A stretch of DNA of 32,124 nucleotides from Phycisphaera mikurensis NBRC 102666 (GTDB lineage Bacteria > Planctomycetota > Phycisphaerae > Phycisphaerales > SM1A02). A program made the translations under genes and the position numbers. The stretch lies in NCBI GenBank assembly GCA_945877905.1, contig CAMDUT010000010.1:1-32124 (forward strand), given 5' to 3'. Numbering within the stretch: the stretch's first letter is position 1; the number at the start of each line of letters is the position of its first letter. Shown here piece by piece: positions 1 to 7,649 of this stretch. The notes beneath the pieces were generated by a model. The model did no database searches. It had not been told where the DNA came from and saw nothing but the letters and a program-made list of their open reading frames with translations.

Positions 1-512
1 CCGAAGTTGTTGAACACGTTGAGGTTGCCGAGGAGCTGGCCGGTATCCACGTTGAACACCGTCTCCGCCACGCGGGCGAACGAGCCGATGCCGCCCGAGG
101 AGCCGTTGAAGGCCAGGGACGTGTCGCACAGGCGGATGCCGCGGTTGTATGCCTCCTCCAGCACCGCGACCGTGTACTGCAGGTTCATGTCCTGCACGGT
201 CTGGTCGTTGACGCCGCCATCGACGAACGGCCCGGTGAGGTCGAACGCGATGTTGTTCAGGCCGTACTGGTTCGGCGCCAGGATCTTGGCCGTGATGTCG
301 AACTGCTGGATGTTGAAGTTCGGCGTGGTGACGTACTCGAAGGTGAACAGCTTGTCGCCGATGATGAACTTGCGGTCGCTGCCGGTTGACATCAGGGCGC
401 CGAGGTTGACCGTGTCGTTGTTGCCGAGGACGATGACGGCGTTCGCCGCCGCCGAGAGGAAGAGCGCGCCGGCCGGAACGATGAGTGCGAGTGTCCTGTG
501 AATCTGCTGCAT
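1..512 (-). CDS. Secreted protein, partial (runs off left edge); signal peptide MQQIHRTLALIVPAGALFLSAAANA
   Basis: Reverse-strand translation MQQIHRTLALIVPAGALFLSAAANAVIVLGNNDTVNLGALMSTGSDRKFIIGDKLFTFEYVTTPNFN... stays open to position 1. AAGGAG Shine-Dalgarno lies just upstream of the ATG (agcaaggagctcactATG). Absent from the ORF track because it has no stop in the window. Confidence 0.75.
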   Translation of the reverse strand, partial: MQQIHRTLALIVPAGALFLSAAANAVIVLGNNDTVNLGALMSTGSDRKFIIGDKLFTFEYVTTPNFNIQQFDITAKILAPNQYGLNNIAFDLTGPFVDGGVNDQTVQDMNLQYTVAVLEEAYNRGIRLCDTSLAFNGSSGGIGSFARVAETVFNVDTGQLLGNLNVFNNF

Positions 513-707
513 AGTGAGCTCCTTGCTGTCCGCCCGTCCAGTGCCTCCCCGCAACGTGCGTGGCGCAGTCACCTGGGCGGTAGGGCCCGAATGGTGCATC
601 GCCGCCCGCACGCATTCAATGGCGTGGGGCGCTTTCGGCCGATCTTCGATGCTTCCGTGCGCGCGGCGCGGGGAACTCTCCCGTGCACTGCGCGCGATGC
701 AGGGAAA

Positions 708-890
708 TCACCCGTCACGCAGGCGGATCACCTCGTCGACATCCTTGTCGCCGCTGCCGCTCACGTTGATCACCACGATGGCGTCCTTCGGCATCGTGCG
801 CGCAAGCTGCACCGCCGCATGCACGGCGTGGCTCGTCTCGAGCGCGGGGATGATCCCCCCCTCCTGCGCCAGCAAGCGGATTGCCGTCGA
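708..890 (-). pseudogene. C-terminal remnant of tryptophan synthase beta chain
   Basis: Frame reads STAIRLLAQEGGIIPALETSHAVHAAVQLARTMPKDAIVVINVSGSGDKDVDEVIRL, matching the TrpB C-terminus (EGIIPALESxHA...PKDxIVVVNLSGRGDKDV). The rest of TrpB is absent; upstream sequence is the GGT gene in another frame. Confidence 0.8.
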
Positions 891-891
891 A

Positions 892-2631
892 TCACCAACC
901 CAGCGCCACGCCGTCGAGGCGGTGATCGACGCCTGACTCCAGGCATGGTCCCACGCCGCCCTCACCGCGGTGAAGGCGCACCATCTGCGCTGCGCCCTTG
1001 AAGTCCCTGGGATCGCCCAGCCGGTGGCCGCGCGCGGCCAGGTCGCGCCGCACGTCCTCGGGCACGTCTGCGTCCAGCTCGACCTCGTCGTTCGTCATCA
1101 GCACGCGGAACCGGGGCGCGTCGACGGCCTGCTGCGGGTTCATGCCGAGGTCGAGCACGTTGACGAGCGACTGCAGCTGCCCCTGCGGGTGGTTGTTGGC
1201 TCCCACGCAACCGAGCAGGAACTCCGGCGTGCCGTCCTTCATCACCATGCCGGGGAGGATCGTGTGCCGCGGGCGCCTTCCGGCCGCCAGTGCGTTGGGG
1301 CTGCCGCGCTTCGCGGCGAACTGTGCGGCGCGGTTGTTCAGGATGATGCCGGTGTCGCCCGCGAGGAGCCCCGAGCCGAACACGCCGGAGATGCTCGACA
1401 TCAGCGAGACGGCGTTGCCATCCGCGTCGATGGCGCACATGTACGAGGTGTCGCCGGAGTTCCCGCCCTGCGCCCGCCCGAGCGGCAGCGCGCGTGGGCC
1501 GAGGCGTGCGCGTGCCTCGGCGAGCCCCGCGGGGGTGAGCGCGGCACGCACCTTCGCCATCATGGCGTCATCCGGCTCGCCGACCGTGTCGATCGCGAAC
1601 GCGAACGCGATGCGGAGCGCCTCGATCTCGTGGTGCATGCGGTCCGCGGGGCTCATCTTCGCAAGGTCGAGCCCGTCGAGGATGCCGAGCGCCTGCAGCG
1701 CCACCACGCCCTGGGAGTTCGGCGCCAGCTGCAGCACGTCGCGGCCGCGGAACCCGGCTGACAGCGGGTCGACCCACTGCGCGTGCTGGCGGGCGAAGTC
1801 GTCCATCGTCGTCGGGACGCCGCCCGCGGTGAGCGTATCGGCGATCGCGCGCGCGACGCTTCCTGCGTAGAACGCCTCGCGGCCACCCTTCGCGACGCGC
1901 TCGAGCGTGTCGGCGAGCGCGGGGAACCGAATCAGTTGGCCGGGTACCGGGCCCTTTCCGCCGGGAAGCAGCAGGGCGAGCAGAGCGGGGCTGGCGTACT
2001 TCGGAAGCGCCGGCGTGAGCAGGTTCCAGACGCCGGCGATCGACTCGCCGATGGGATAGCCATCGCGCGCCGCCGCCACCGCCGGTTCCCACAGCGCGGC
2101 CAGCGGCTTCGACCCGAATCGCTCGTGGAGCGCGCACCAGCCGTCGACGGCGCCGGGGATGGTCACGGACATCGGGCCGTGCTCGGGCACGAACGGCCCG
2201 GGCGGGATGCGGTCGAGCGACGCGCCAGAGGGCGCGGCGCCGCTGCCGTTGAGGCCATGGGCCTTTCGGTCCTTCGCCGACCAGACAATGACCATCGTGT
2301 CGCCGCCGAGACCGCTCATCATCGGCTCAACCACGCTCATCATCGCCGCCATCGCGAGCGCTGCGTCGTACGCGTTGCCGCCTTCGGCCAGCACGCGGAA
2401 CCCGACCTGCGTCACCATCGGCGAACTCGACGAGGCGATGCACCGCCGCGTGAACACCGGCGAGCGACGGTCGAGGAACGCTTCCGGGTCGACGGGCGTG
2501 GCGCCGTTTCCGGGCTTCGCGCCATCGCCGGCGAGTGGCGCCGCGGACCATGCCTCGCGCATTCCTGCGGTCGCGATGGCGACAGGGATGGAGGCGAGCA
2601 GGAGTCGGCGCGAATGGTCGGTTTGCTTCAT
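892..2631 (-). CDS. Gamma-glutamyltransferase family protein, exported
   Basis: [23 protein letters not shown] leader; AxxxMxxVxEPMMSGLGGD, GDTSYMCAIDADGNAVSL (nucleophile Thr region), GSGLLAGDTGIILNNR and C-terminal GVDHRLDGVALGW are GGT hallmarks. Confidence 0.9.
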   Translation of the reverse strand: MKQTDHSRRLLLASIPVAIATAGMREAWSAAPLAGDGAKPGNGATPVDPEAFLDRRSPVFTRRCIASSSSPMVTQVGFRVLAEGGNAYDAALAMAAMMSVVEPMMSGLGGDTMVIVWSAKDRKAHGLNGSGAAPSGASLDRIPPGPFVPEHGPMSVTIPGAVDGWCALHERFGSKPLAALWEPAVAAARDGYPIGESIAGVWNLLTPALPKYASPALLALLLPGGKGPVPGQLIRFPALADTLERVAKGGREAFYAGSVARAIADTLTAGGVPTTMDDFARQHAQWVDPLSAGFRGRDVLQLAPNSQGVVALQALGILDGLDLAKMSPADRMHHEIEALRIAFAFAIDTVGEPDDAMMAKVRAALTPAGLAEARARLGPRALPLGRAQGGNSGDTSYMCAIDADGNAVSLMSSISGVFGSGLLAGDTGIILNNRAAQFAAKRGSPNALAAGRRPRHTILPGMVMKDGTPEFLLGCVGANNHPQGQLQSLVNVLDLGMNPQQAVDAPRFRVLMTNDEVELDADVPEDVRRDLAARGHRLGDPRDFKGAAQMVRLHRGEGGVGPCLESGVDHRLDGVALGW

Positions 2632-3887
2632 TGAGTCTCGGTCGATCAGAGTACGTTTATGCCATAAATCAATCGCAGATCGGCAATCGGCCAGCCGGAC
2701 GTCCCGACGCCGCACGCAGCAACGATCGACGGACGTTCCTCGCCGGCGTGGCGGCCCTCGCGGGTGCGGCCGGCGTGGCGGCTGCCGAGTCCCGGGGCGA
2801 AGCGGCGGCGGAGGGACGAGCGGCGGACGGAACGTTCCGCGAAGCCCCCGCGGCCGGCACGCCGGGCAAGCACTCGTTTCGCCTGTCGAGGCTGGCGCCC
2901 CAGGTGACCACCGCTGCCGGCACGCGGACCTTGGCGACGGTGCGCGAGTTCGCCGCCCTGCGCGGCATGTCGCTCGCCAAGCTGTCGATCGCGCCCGGCT
3001 GCTTCCGCGAGCCCCACTGGCACGCGAACGCCGACGAACTCGGCTACTGCACTGCGGGCGAAGTGCTGGTGACCGTCTTCTCGACCGGGAACCGGCACGA
3101 CGCGTTCCGCATCACGGCCGGCGAGATGTATATGGTGCCGTCCGGTTCGCTGCACTCGATCGAGAACATCGGTGCCGGCCGGGCCGAACTGGTCGCGGCG
3201 TTCTCGCACCAGTCACCCGAGGACTTCGGGCTCTCCGGTGCAGTCGGCTGTATGTCGCCGTCGGTGATGGGCAACGCGTGGGGGCTCGAGGCTTCCGCGC
3301 TTGCCGGCGTGGCCCATTCGACGGGGGACGTCGTCTTCGGGAAGACCGACGGGCCCGCGGAGGTCCCGGCATCGGCCGCAAAGCCGAATCCGTGGAAGTT
3401 CGCGATCGAATCGATTCCGCCCGCCATCGTCAACGATTTCGGCTCCGCGCGGGTCGCCCGCAGCGACGTGTGGCCGGCCCTGCGCGCGCAGTCGATGTAC
3501 TCCCTGCGGCTCGGCGGCGACGGGATGCGAGAACCGCACTGGCATCCGGAGACTGCGGAGATGGGCTACGTGCGCGCGGGCCGCAGCCGCATGACGATCA
3601 AGTCCCCGGGCGCCATCGATACGTTCGAGGTCGGGCCCGGGGACATGTACTTCATCCCCGCCGGGTATCCGCACCACATCGAGAACCTCGGTACGGACGA
3701 GCTGCACTTCCTGGTGTTCTTCGACCGCGCGATGCCCAACGACGTGGGCTACACGGGAGGCATCCCCGCGTTCCCGCGGCGGATCGTGGCGCCGGCGCTC
3801 GGCACGACCGTCGCCACGCTGCCGCGCTACCCCGATCGCACCGCGGACGCGATGATTGTCCAGAAGCGCAATCCGGTCGCGCCCTGA
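2631..3887 (+). CDS. Bicupin protein, oxalate decarboxylase-like, Tat-type signal (start uncertain)
   Basis: [21 protein letters not shown] twin-arginine-like leader; two cupin domains with [11 protein letters not shown] and [11 protein letters not shown] metal motifs and [16 protein letters not shown] / [16 protein letters not shown]. No ATG/GTG directly precedes the leader; TTG at 2631 or ATG at 2535/2547 are possible. Confidence 0.85.
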   Translation: MSLGRSEYVYAINQSQIGNRPAGRPDAARSNDRRTFLAGVAALAGAAGVAAAESRGEAAAEGRAADGTFREAPAAGTPGKHSFRLSRLAPQVTTAAGTRTLATVREFAALRGMSLAKLSIAPGCFREPHWHANADELGYCTAGEVLVTVFSTGNRHDAFRITAGEMYMVPSGSLHSIENIGAGRAELVAAFSHQSPEDFGLSGAVGCMSPSVMGNAWGLEASALAGVAHSTGDVVFGKTDGPAEVPASAAKPNPWKFAIESIPPAIVNDFGSARVARSDVWPALRAQSMYSLRLGGDGMREPHWHPETAEMGYVRAGRSRMTIKSPGAIDTFEVGPGDMYFIPAGYPHHIENLGTDELHFLVFFDRAMPNDVGYTGGIPAFPRRIVAPALGTTVATLPRYPDRTADAMIVQKRNPVAP

Positions 3888-3923
3888 TCGCCGGGGACGG
3901 GCGGGTGCGGTGCTGCGTGGTGT

Positions 3924-3957
3924 GCCATCGTGCGCGCCGCCTGGCGAGGGCGATGGC
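3924..3957. terminator. Hairpin between convergent genes
   Basis: GCCATCG (3924-3930) and CGATGGC (3951-3957) form a perfect 7-bp stem immediately before the convergent stop at 3958. No clear U-tract. Confidence 0.4.
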
Positions 3958-4317
3958 TCATGGCCGCGTGATCGCAACGCCGAGCACGAACGCGTTCGTC
4001 ACCAGGAGCACGATCGCCGGAAGGGTACTGGCCAGCGAGTCGCCGATGCGGACGCGCGTGACGACGGCCAGGATCATCAGGAGCGTGAGGCCGGCGGCGG
4101 CGAGCACGAGGATCGGCGGGCTGAAGTGGCCCGCCAGCAGCCCGAGCGCCCCGAGGCACTCCAGCGTGCCGACGAGGCGCCGGAACCGCGCGAGGCCGTA
4201 GCGCCTGAACTCGGCATCCATCCGCCGGCTCGACAGGCAGGCGATCCCGTAGCCGAGGAACGCGGCCGCCGACACGGCACGCGCGACTTCGAAGGCGATC
4301 GGCAACGGGGCAGCCAA
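3958..4317 (-). CDS. DoxX-like membrane protein
   Basis: [93 protein letters not shown]; DoxX-like helices and GxLExLGALGLL motif. Start (TTG) uncertain. Confidence 0.65.
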   Translation of the reverse strand: MAAPLPIAFEVARAVSAAAFLGYGIACLSSRRMDAEFRRYGLARFRRLVGTLECLGALGLLAGHFSPPILVLAAAGLTLLMILAVVTRVRIGDSLASTLPAIVLLVTNAFVLGVAITRP

Positions 4318-4368
4318 GTCCGAACGGTAGGCCGGGCGGTAGCCCCGCCACCGGATATCGTGCCGGGA

Positions 4369-4743
4369 ATGCAACAGATGATCGGATCGGTGCTCCAAGT
4401 CATCGTCGGGCTGGGCCTCCTGAACGTATGGCTGCTGCGCCGCGAGAGCGCCACGGCCTACCGCGGAGGCGACGCGAAGAACCTCAAGGAGGAGTTCGCC
4501 ACCTATGGACTCCCGGCGCCGATGTTCTACGTCGTCGGCGGGCTGAAGATCGCATGCGGAGCGCTGCTCCTGGTGGGCCTGGCATTCGCGCCGGTCGTGC
4601 TGCCCGCGGCGGCGGTGGTCGCCGTGCTGATGCTCGGCGCGGTCGCCATGCACCTGAAGGTCGGCGATCCGGTGAGCAAGTACGTGCCGGCGGCGCTCAT
4701 GCTTGCCATGAGCGTCGCGATCTGCGTGATCTCCCGCGTCTGA
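4369..4743 (+). CDS. DoxX-like membrane protein
   Basis: [73 protein letters not shown]...[22 protein letters not shown]. Confidence 0.75.
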   Translation: MQQMIGSVLQVIVGLGLLNVWLLRRESATAYRGGDAKNLKEEFATYGLPAPMFYVVGGLKIACGALLLVGLAFAPVVLPAAAVVAVLMLGAVAMHLKVGDPVSKYVPAALMLAMSVAICVISRV

Positions 4744-4762
4744 CGGAGCCCGCGCCGCGCGT

Positions 4763-5143
4763 TCACGCAGGGGAGGGCGCCAGCAGCCGCCGCAGTTCGC
4801 GTCGATCCAGCACGACGCCGAGGTTGACCACGAGCATCGCCACCGCAAGCGGGATGCCGCGCGGGAACATCGACACGTTGAACGCGACGATCCCGACGGT
4901 GATCGGAAGCTGCATCACGCCCGCCGCGAAGCGGGTGCGCGGCACCAGGAGGAGGACGCCGAGCAGCAGGTGCCCGGCGGCAAGCCAGCCCATCAATCCG
5001 CCCTCGCGGATCAGGTCCCACATCTGCGCGCCTCGCGAGCCGTCGCTCATCGGCGGCTTGACCCAGCCGAAGGCGTGGTTGGCCGCGGAGCCGATCAGGG
5101 GCAGGGAGAGGAGGATGGCGCAGAGTGCCTGCAGGTGGCGCAT
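4763..5143 (-). CDS. DoxX-like small membrane protein
   Basis: MRHLQALCAILLSLPLIGSAANHAFGWVKPPMS...GWLAAGHLLLGVLLLVPRTRFAAGVMQLPITVGIVAFNVSMFPRGIPLAVAMLVVNLGVVLDRRELRRLL. Confidence 0.65.
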   Translation of the reverse strand: MRHLQALCAILLSLPLIGSAANHAFGWVKPPMSDGSRGAQMWDLIREGGLMGWLAAGHLLLGVLLLVPRTRFAAGVMQLPITVGIVAFNVSMFPRGIPLAVAMLVVNLGVVLDRRELRRLLAPSPA

Positions 5144-5150
5144 GGCGGGT

Positions 5151-5339
5151 TCAACCTTCGTCGTCCGGCGCCTTGGGTTCCGCAGGGCGCCGCGCGGCCG
5201 GGACGAAGGGTACGTCGCCCGCATGGGGCAGGCGCATCCGGCCTGCGATCGCGCCGCAATCGGCACACCAGGCGCCATCGAAAGCGAATCCGCCGGGCCG
5301 TGCCGATCGGAACCGCGGCCGACGGCGCGCATCCGTCAA
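5151..5339 (-). CDS. Possible small CxxC protein
   Basis: From TTG: (M)TDARRRPRFRSARPGGFAFDGAWCADCGAIAGRMRLPHAGDVPFVPAARRPAEPKAPDDEG. Has a CxxC and non-shadow composition; start and reality uncertain. Confidence 0.3.
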   Translation of the reverse strand: MTDARRRPRFRSARPGGFAFDGAWCADCGAIAGRMRLPHAGDVPFVPAARRPAEPKAPDDEG

Positions 5340-5383
5340 GCCGTTGAACGATCGATGGCTCGCAGCCTCTCGTCGGGGGTCGC

Positions 5384-5527
5384 GGGACCGTCGTCGATGT
5401 CGCGGCGAAGAACGGTTCCTTCGACACGCTGGTCGCCGCGGCCTGGACGGCGGCGGTCGAGATGCTCTTTGACAGCGCCGACCCCCAGGCGGGTGCGGTG
5501 TACGGCGCGCTCGATCATGGAGGCGTC
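5384..5527 (+). pseudogene. Fasciclin (FAS1) domain N-terminal relic
   Basis: Frame reads GTVVDVAAKNGSFDTLVAAAWTAAVEMLF; TVVDVA..NGSFDTLVAA is the FAS1 opening motif. It starts shortly after an in-frame stop (5345), has no start codon or signal peptide, and similarity is lost after ~20 aa. Confidence 0.5.
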
Positions 5528-7566
5528 TCGCGCCCGCCCTCGACCGGCCCGCTCGCCGCCAGCGCCCGCCAGAACTCAAGCCGGCAGCCCTGCGCGTGCT
5601 GCACCGCGGCGTCGATGTCGAGCCGCGCGGCGGGGTTCCCGTAGCGCTCGGCGAGGGATCGCGGTCGATCGGCGCGTGGCACCGCGCTTGATGCGGCGTC
5701 CGGCACCCCGGGCGCCACGGCCGGCCGCATGGCGGGCGCGGGGGCAGCAGGTGCGGGCCCCGTCCCGGGCTTCGCCCTCGCCAGCGGCTTGATCTCGCTC
5801 GCCGGGTGCTTCGTCCCGCCGATCACCACGCCCCAGACGGGGATGTCGCGGATCGCCATCGGGTCGACCTCGAGCGGGCTCGCGCCGAGCACCGTGAAGT
5901 CGGCGAACTTCCCCGCGCGGATGCTCCCCACCTTGTCCTCGGCGCCGAGCGTCGTCGCGGCGTCGATCGTGACCATGCGCATCGCCTGGTGCGGGGTGAC
6001 GCGCTCGTCGGGCGCAAGCACCTTGCCCGACCGGATGCCCACGCGGTTCACGGCGATCCACATCGCCTCGAGCGGGCGCGGCGGCGCGACGGGCGTGTCC
6101 GTGTGCAGCGCGGTGAGCACGCCCGACGAGACGAGCGTCCGCAGGCGCGCGGCCGTCTCGGCGCGGTCGGTGCCCATGTAGGGCACGTTGATCTCCGCGC
6201 GCTGGAAGACGTAGTAGGGGTTGACGCTCGCCAGGCCGCCGAGGCGCGCGAGCCGTGCCGCGTCCTCCGGCGTCGAGATGCCGTAGTGCTGGATGGTGAA
6301 GCGATGGTCGAAGCGGGGCTTCGCGTCCTGCAGGGCCGCCAGCGCGTCGATCACCGCGCGCACGCCGGCGTTGCCGTTCGTGTGCGTGTGGAGCTGCATG
6401 CCGGCGTCCCACCAAGGGCGGAAGCGCGTCACCATCTCGTCGGGCTTCATCATCCACATGCCCGCACGACCGTCCACGTAGCCCGGGTCGGTCACCTGCA
6501 TGCCGAAGGACAGGAAGGAATCGTCGGCGAAGAACTTCACGCCGGCGAACATGAGCTTGTCGTCGGCCTGCGCCTCGAGCCCCTTCACGAAGGCCACCGC
6601 GTCGGCACCCTTGTCGCGCACGGCGACGTCGGCCGCGATGACCGTGACGCAGCGGAGCGGGGCGTGCGGGCCGCGGAAGAAGGCCTTGGAGCACTCCAGG
6701 TCGCGGTCGATCCCGAACAGCATGCCGAGCGACATGTCGCTGGTGGTGGTGATGCCGTTCCTCCAGCCCAGGTCGACCAGGTACTTCATGATCGGCGTGA
6801 TCTCCGCGGGCGTGAGCATCCGCGCCATCTCCGGTCCGAGCACCCAGCTGGCTGCGGTGGCGCCGAGGAATTGCCCGTTCGGTTCGCCGTCGGGGCCGGC
6901 CATCACGCCGTTGACTGAGAGGTCGTTGCGCGTGACGCCGCGCTGCTTCAGGGCGGCGCTCGACCCGTACACGAAGTGCTCGGACGCGTCCCACACCCAC
7001 ACCGCGCGGTCGCCGGCCACCCGGTCGAGGAACGCCTTGTCGAGGTGCCGGCCCATCGCGGCGACGTCGTAGCCCCAGAACAGCACGGCCCGTCCGTCGG
7101 CGGGATGGCTCGCCAGGTGGGCCGTGATGGCCTGCTCGACCGCCGCGACGTCCTTGATGCCCGGGATCTCGGGGCCGTAGGGATTCTGCTGCGGGAAGTG
7201 CGAGAGGCTCGGCATCGACAGCGCGATGGCGCCGATCAGCGGGTGCCCGTGCGCCTCGACGAAGCCGGGGACCAGCACGAGGTCCTTGAAGGTGTCGTCG
7301 AGGGTGACCACGGTGCCGTCGCGCCGCGCGGCATCGAGCCATGGCGCGAGGTCCTCTATGGAGCGGCCCACCGACAGGACCTTGCCGTCACGCACGGCCA
7401 CCGCCGTGCCCGCGGGCCAGCCCGGGTCCATGGTGACGACCTGCCTAGCGGTGAAGACGGTGATGGGCGCGCCCGCGCCGGCGGCCGGGGCCGCGTCGGC
7501 GAAGGGGGAAGCGAGCGAGACCGATCCCGAGGCGAACGCGATCGTCGCGAGGCGCTGGATGCCCAT
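5515..7566 (-). CDS. Amidohydrolase family protein (YtcJ-like, amidohydrolase_3), exported
   Basis: MGIQRLATIAFASGSVSLASPFADA leader; LVPGFVEAHGHP, QLHTHTNGNAGVRAVIDAL, FDHRFTIQHYG, LTALHTDTPVAPP..MWIAVNR, GSIRAGKFADFTVLGASPLEV. Confidence 0.9.
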   Translation of the reverse strand: MGIQRLATIAFASGSVSLASPFADAAPAAGAGAPITVFTARQVVTMDPGWPAGTAVAVRDGKVLSVGRSIEDLAPWLDAARRDGTVVTLDDTFKDLVLVPGFVEAHGHPLIGAIALSMPSLSHFPQQNPYGPEIPGIKDVAAVEQAITAHLASHPADGRAVLFWGYDVAAMGRHLDKAFLDRVAGDRAVWVWDASEHFVYGSSAALKQRGVTRNDLSVNGVMAGPDGEPNGQFLGATAASWVLGPEMARMLTPAEITPIMKYLVDLGWRNGITTTSDMSLGMLFGIDRDLECSKAFFRGPHAPLRCVTVIAADVAVRDKGADAVAFVKGLEAQADDKLMFAGVKFFADDSFLSFGMQVTDPGYVDGRAGMWMMKPDEMVTRFRPWWDAGMQLHTHTNGNAGVRAVIDALAALQDAKPRFDHRFTIQHYGISTPEDAARLARLGGLASVNPYYVFQRAEINVPYMGTDRAETAARLRTLVSSGVLTALHTDTPVAPPRPLEAMWIAVNRVGIRSGKVLAPDERVTPHQAMRMVTIDAATTLGAEDKVGSIRAGKFADFTVLGASPLEVDPMAIRDIPVWGVVIGGTKHPASEIKPLARAKPGTGPAPAAPAPAMRPAVAPGVPDAASSAVPRADRPRSLAERYGNPAARLDIDAAVQHAQGCRLEFWRALAASGPVEGGRETPP

Positions 7567-7619
7567 GCACGGAGGGTATCGGCGCTCAGCGACGCCTGCG
7601 GCGCGCGGCGTCACGCGCA

Positions 7620-7648
7620 GCGTTCGGCGCGAGGGCGACGCCGAACGC
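7620..7648 (-). terminator. Terminator-like hairpin downstream of the FAS1 gene
   Basis: Perfect 10-bp inverted repeat GCGTTCGGCG / CGCCGAACGC with 9-nt loop, directly after the stop at 7650 (minus strand). No U-tract. Confidence 0.55.
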
Positions 7649-7649
7649 C

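Noticed and set aside
1-501. ORF-track plus-strand ORF 7..501
   Set aside because: The minus strand has a signal peptide, Shine-Dalgarno and sensible composition across the same interval; the plus ORF is its shadow.
2640-2690. Sigma70-like promoters for GGT/bicupin in the AT-rich patch
   Set aside because: Candidate -35/-10 pairs (e.g. TTGCCG-17-GGCATA on the minus strand) are weak, and none is clearly better than chance.
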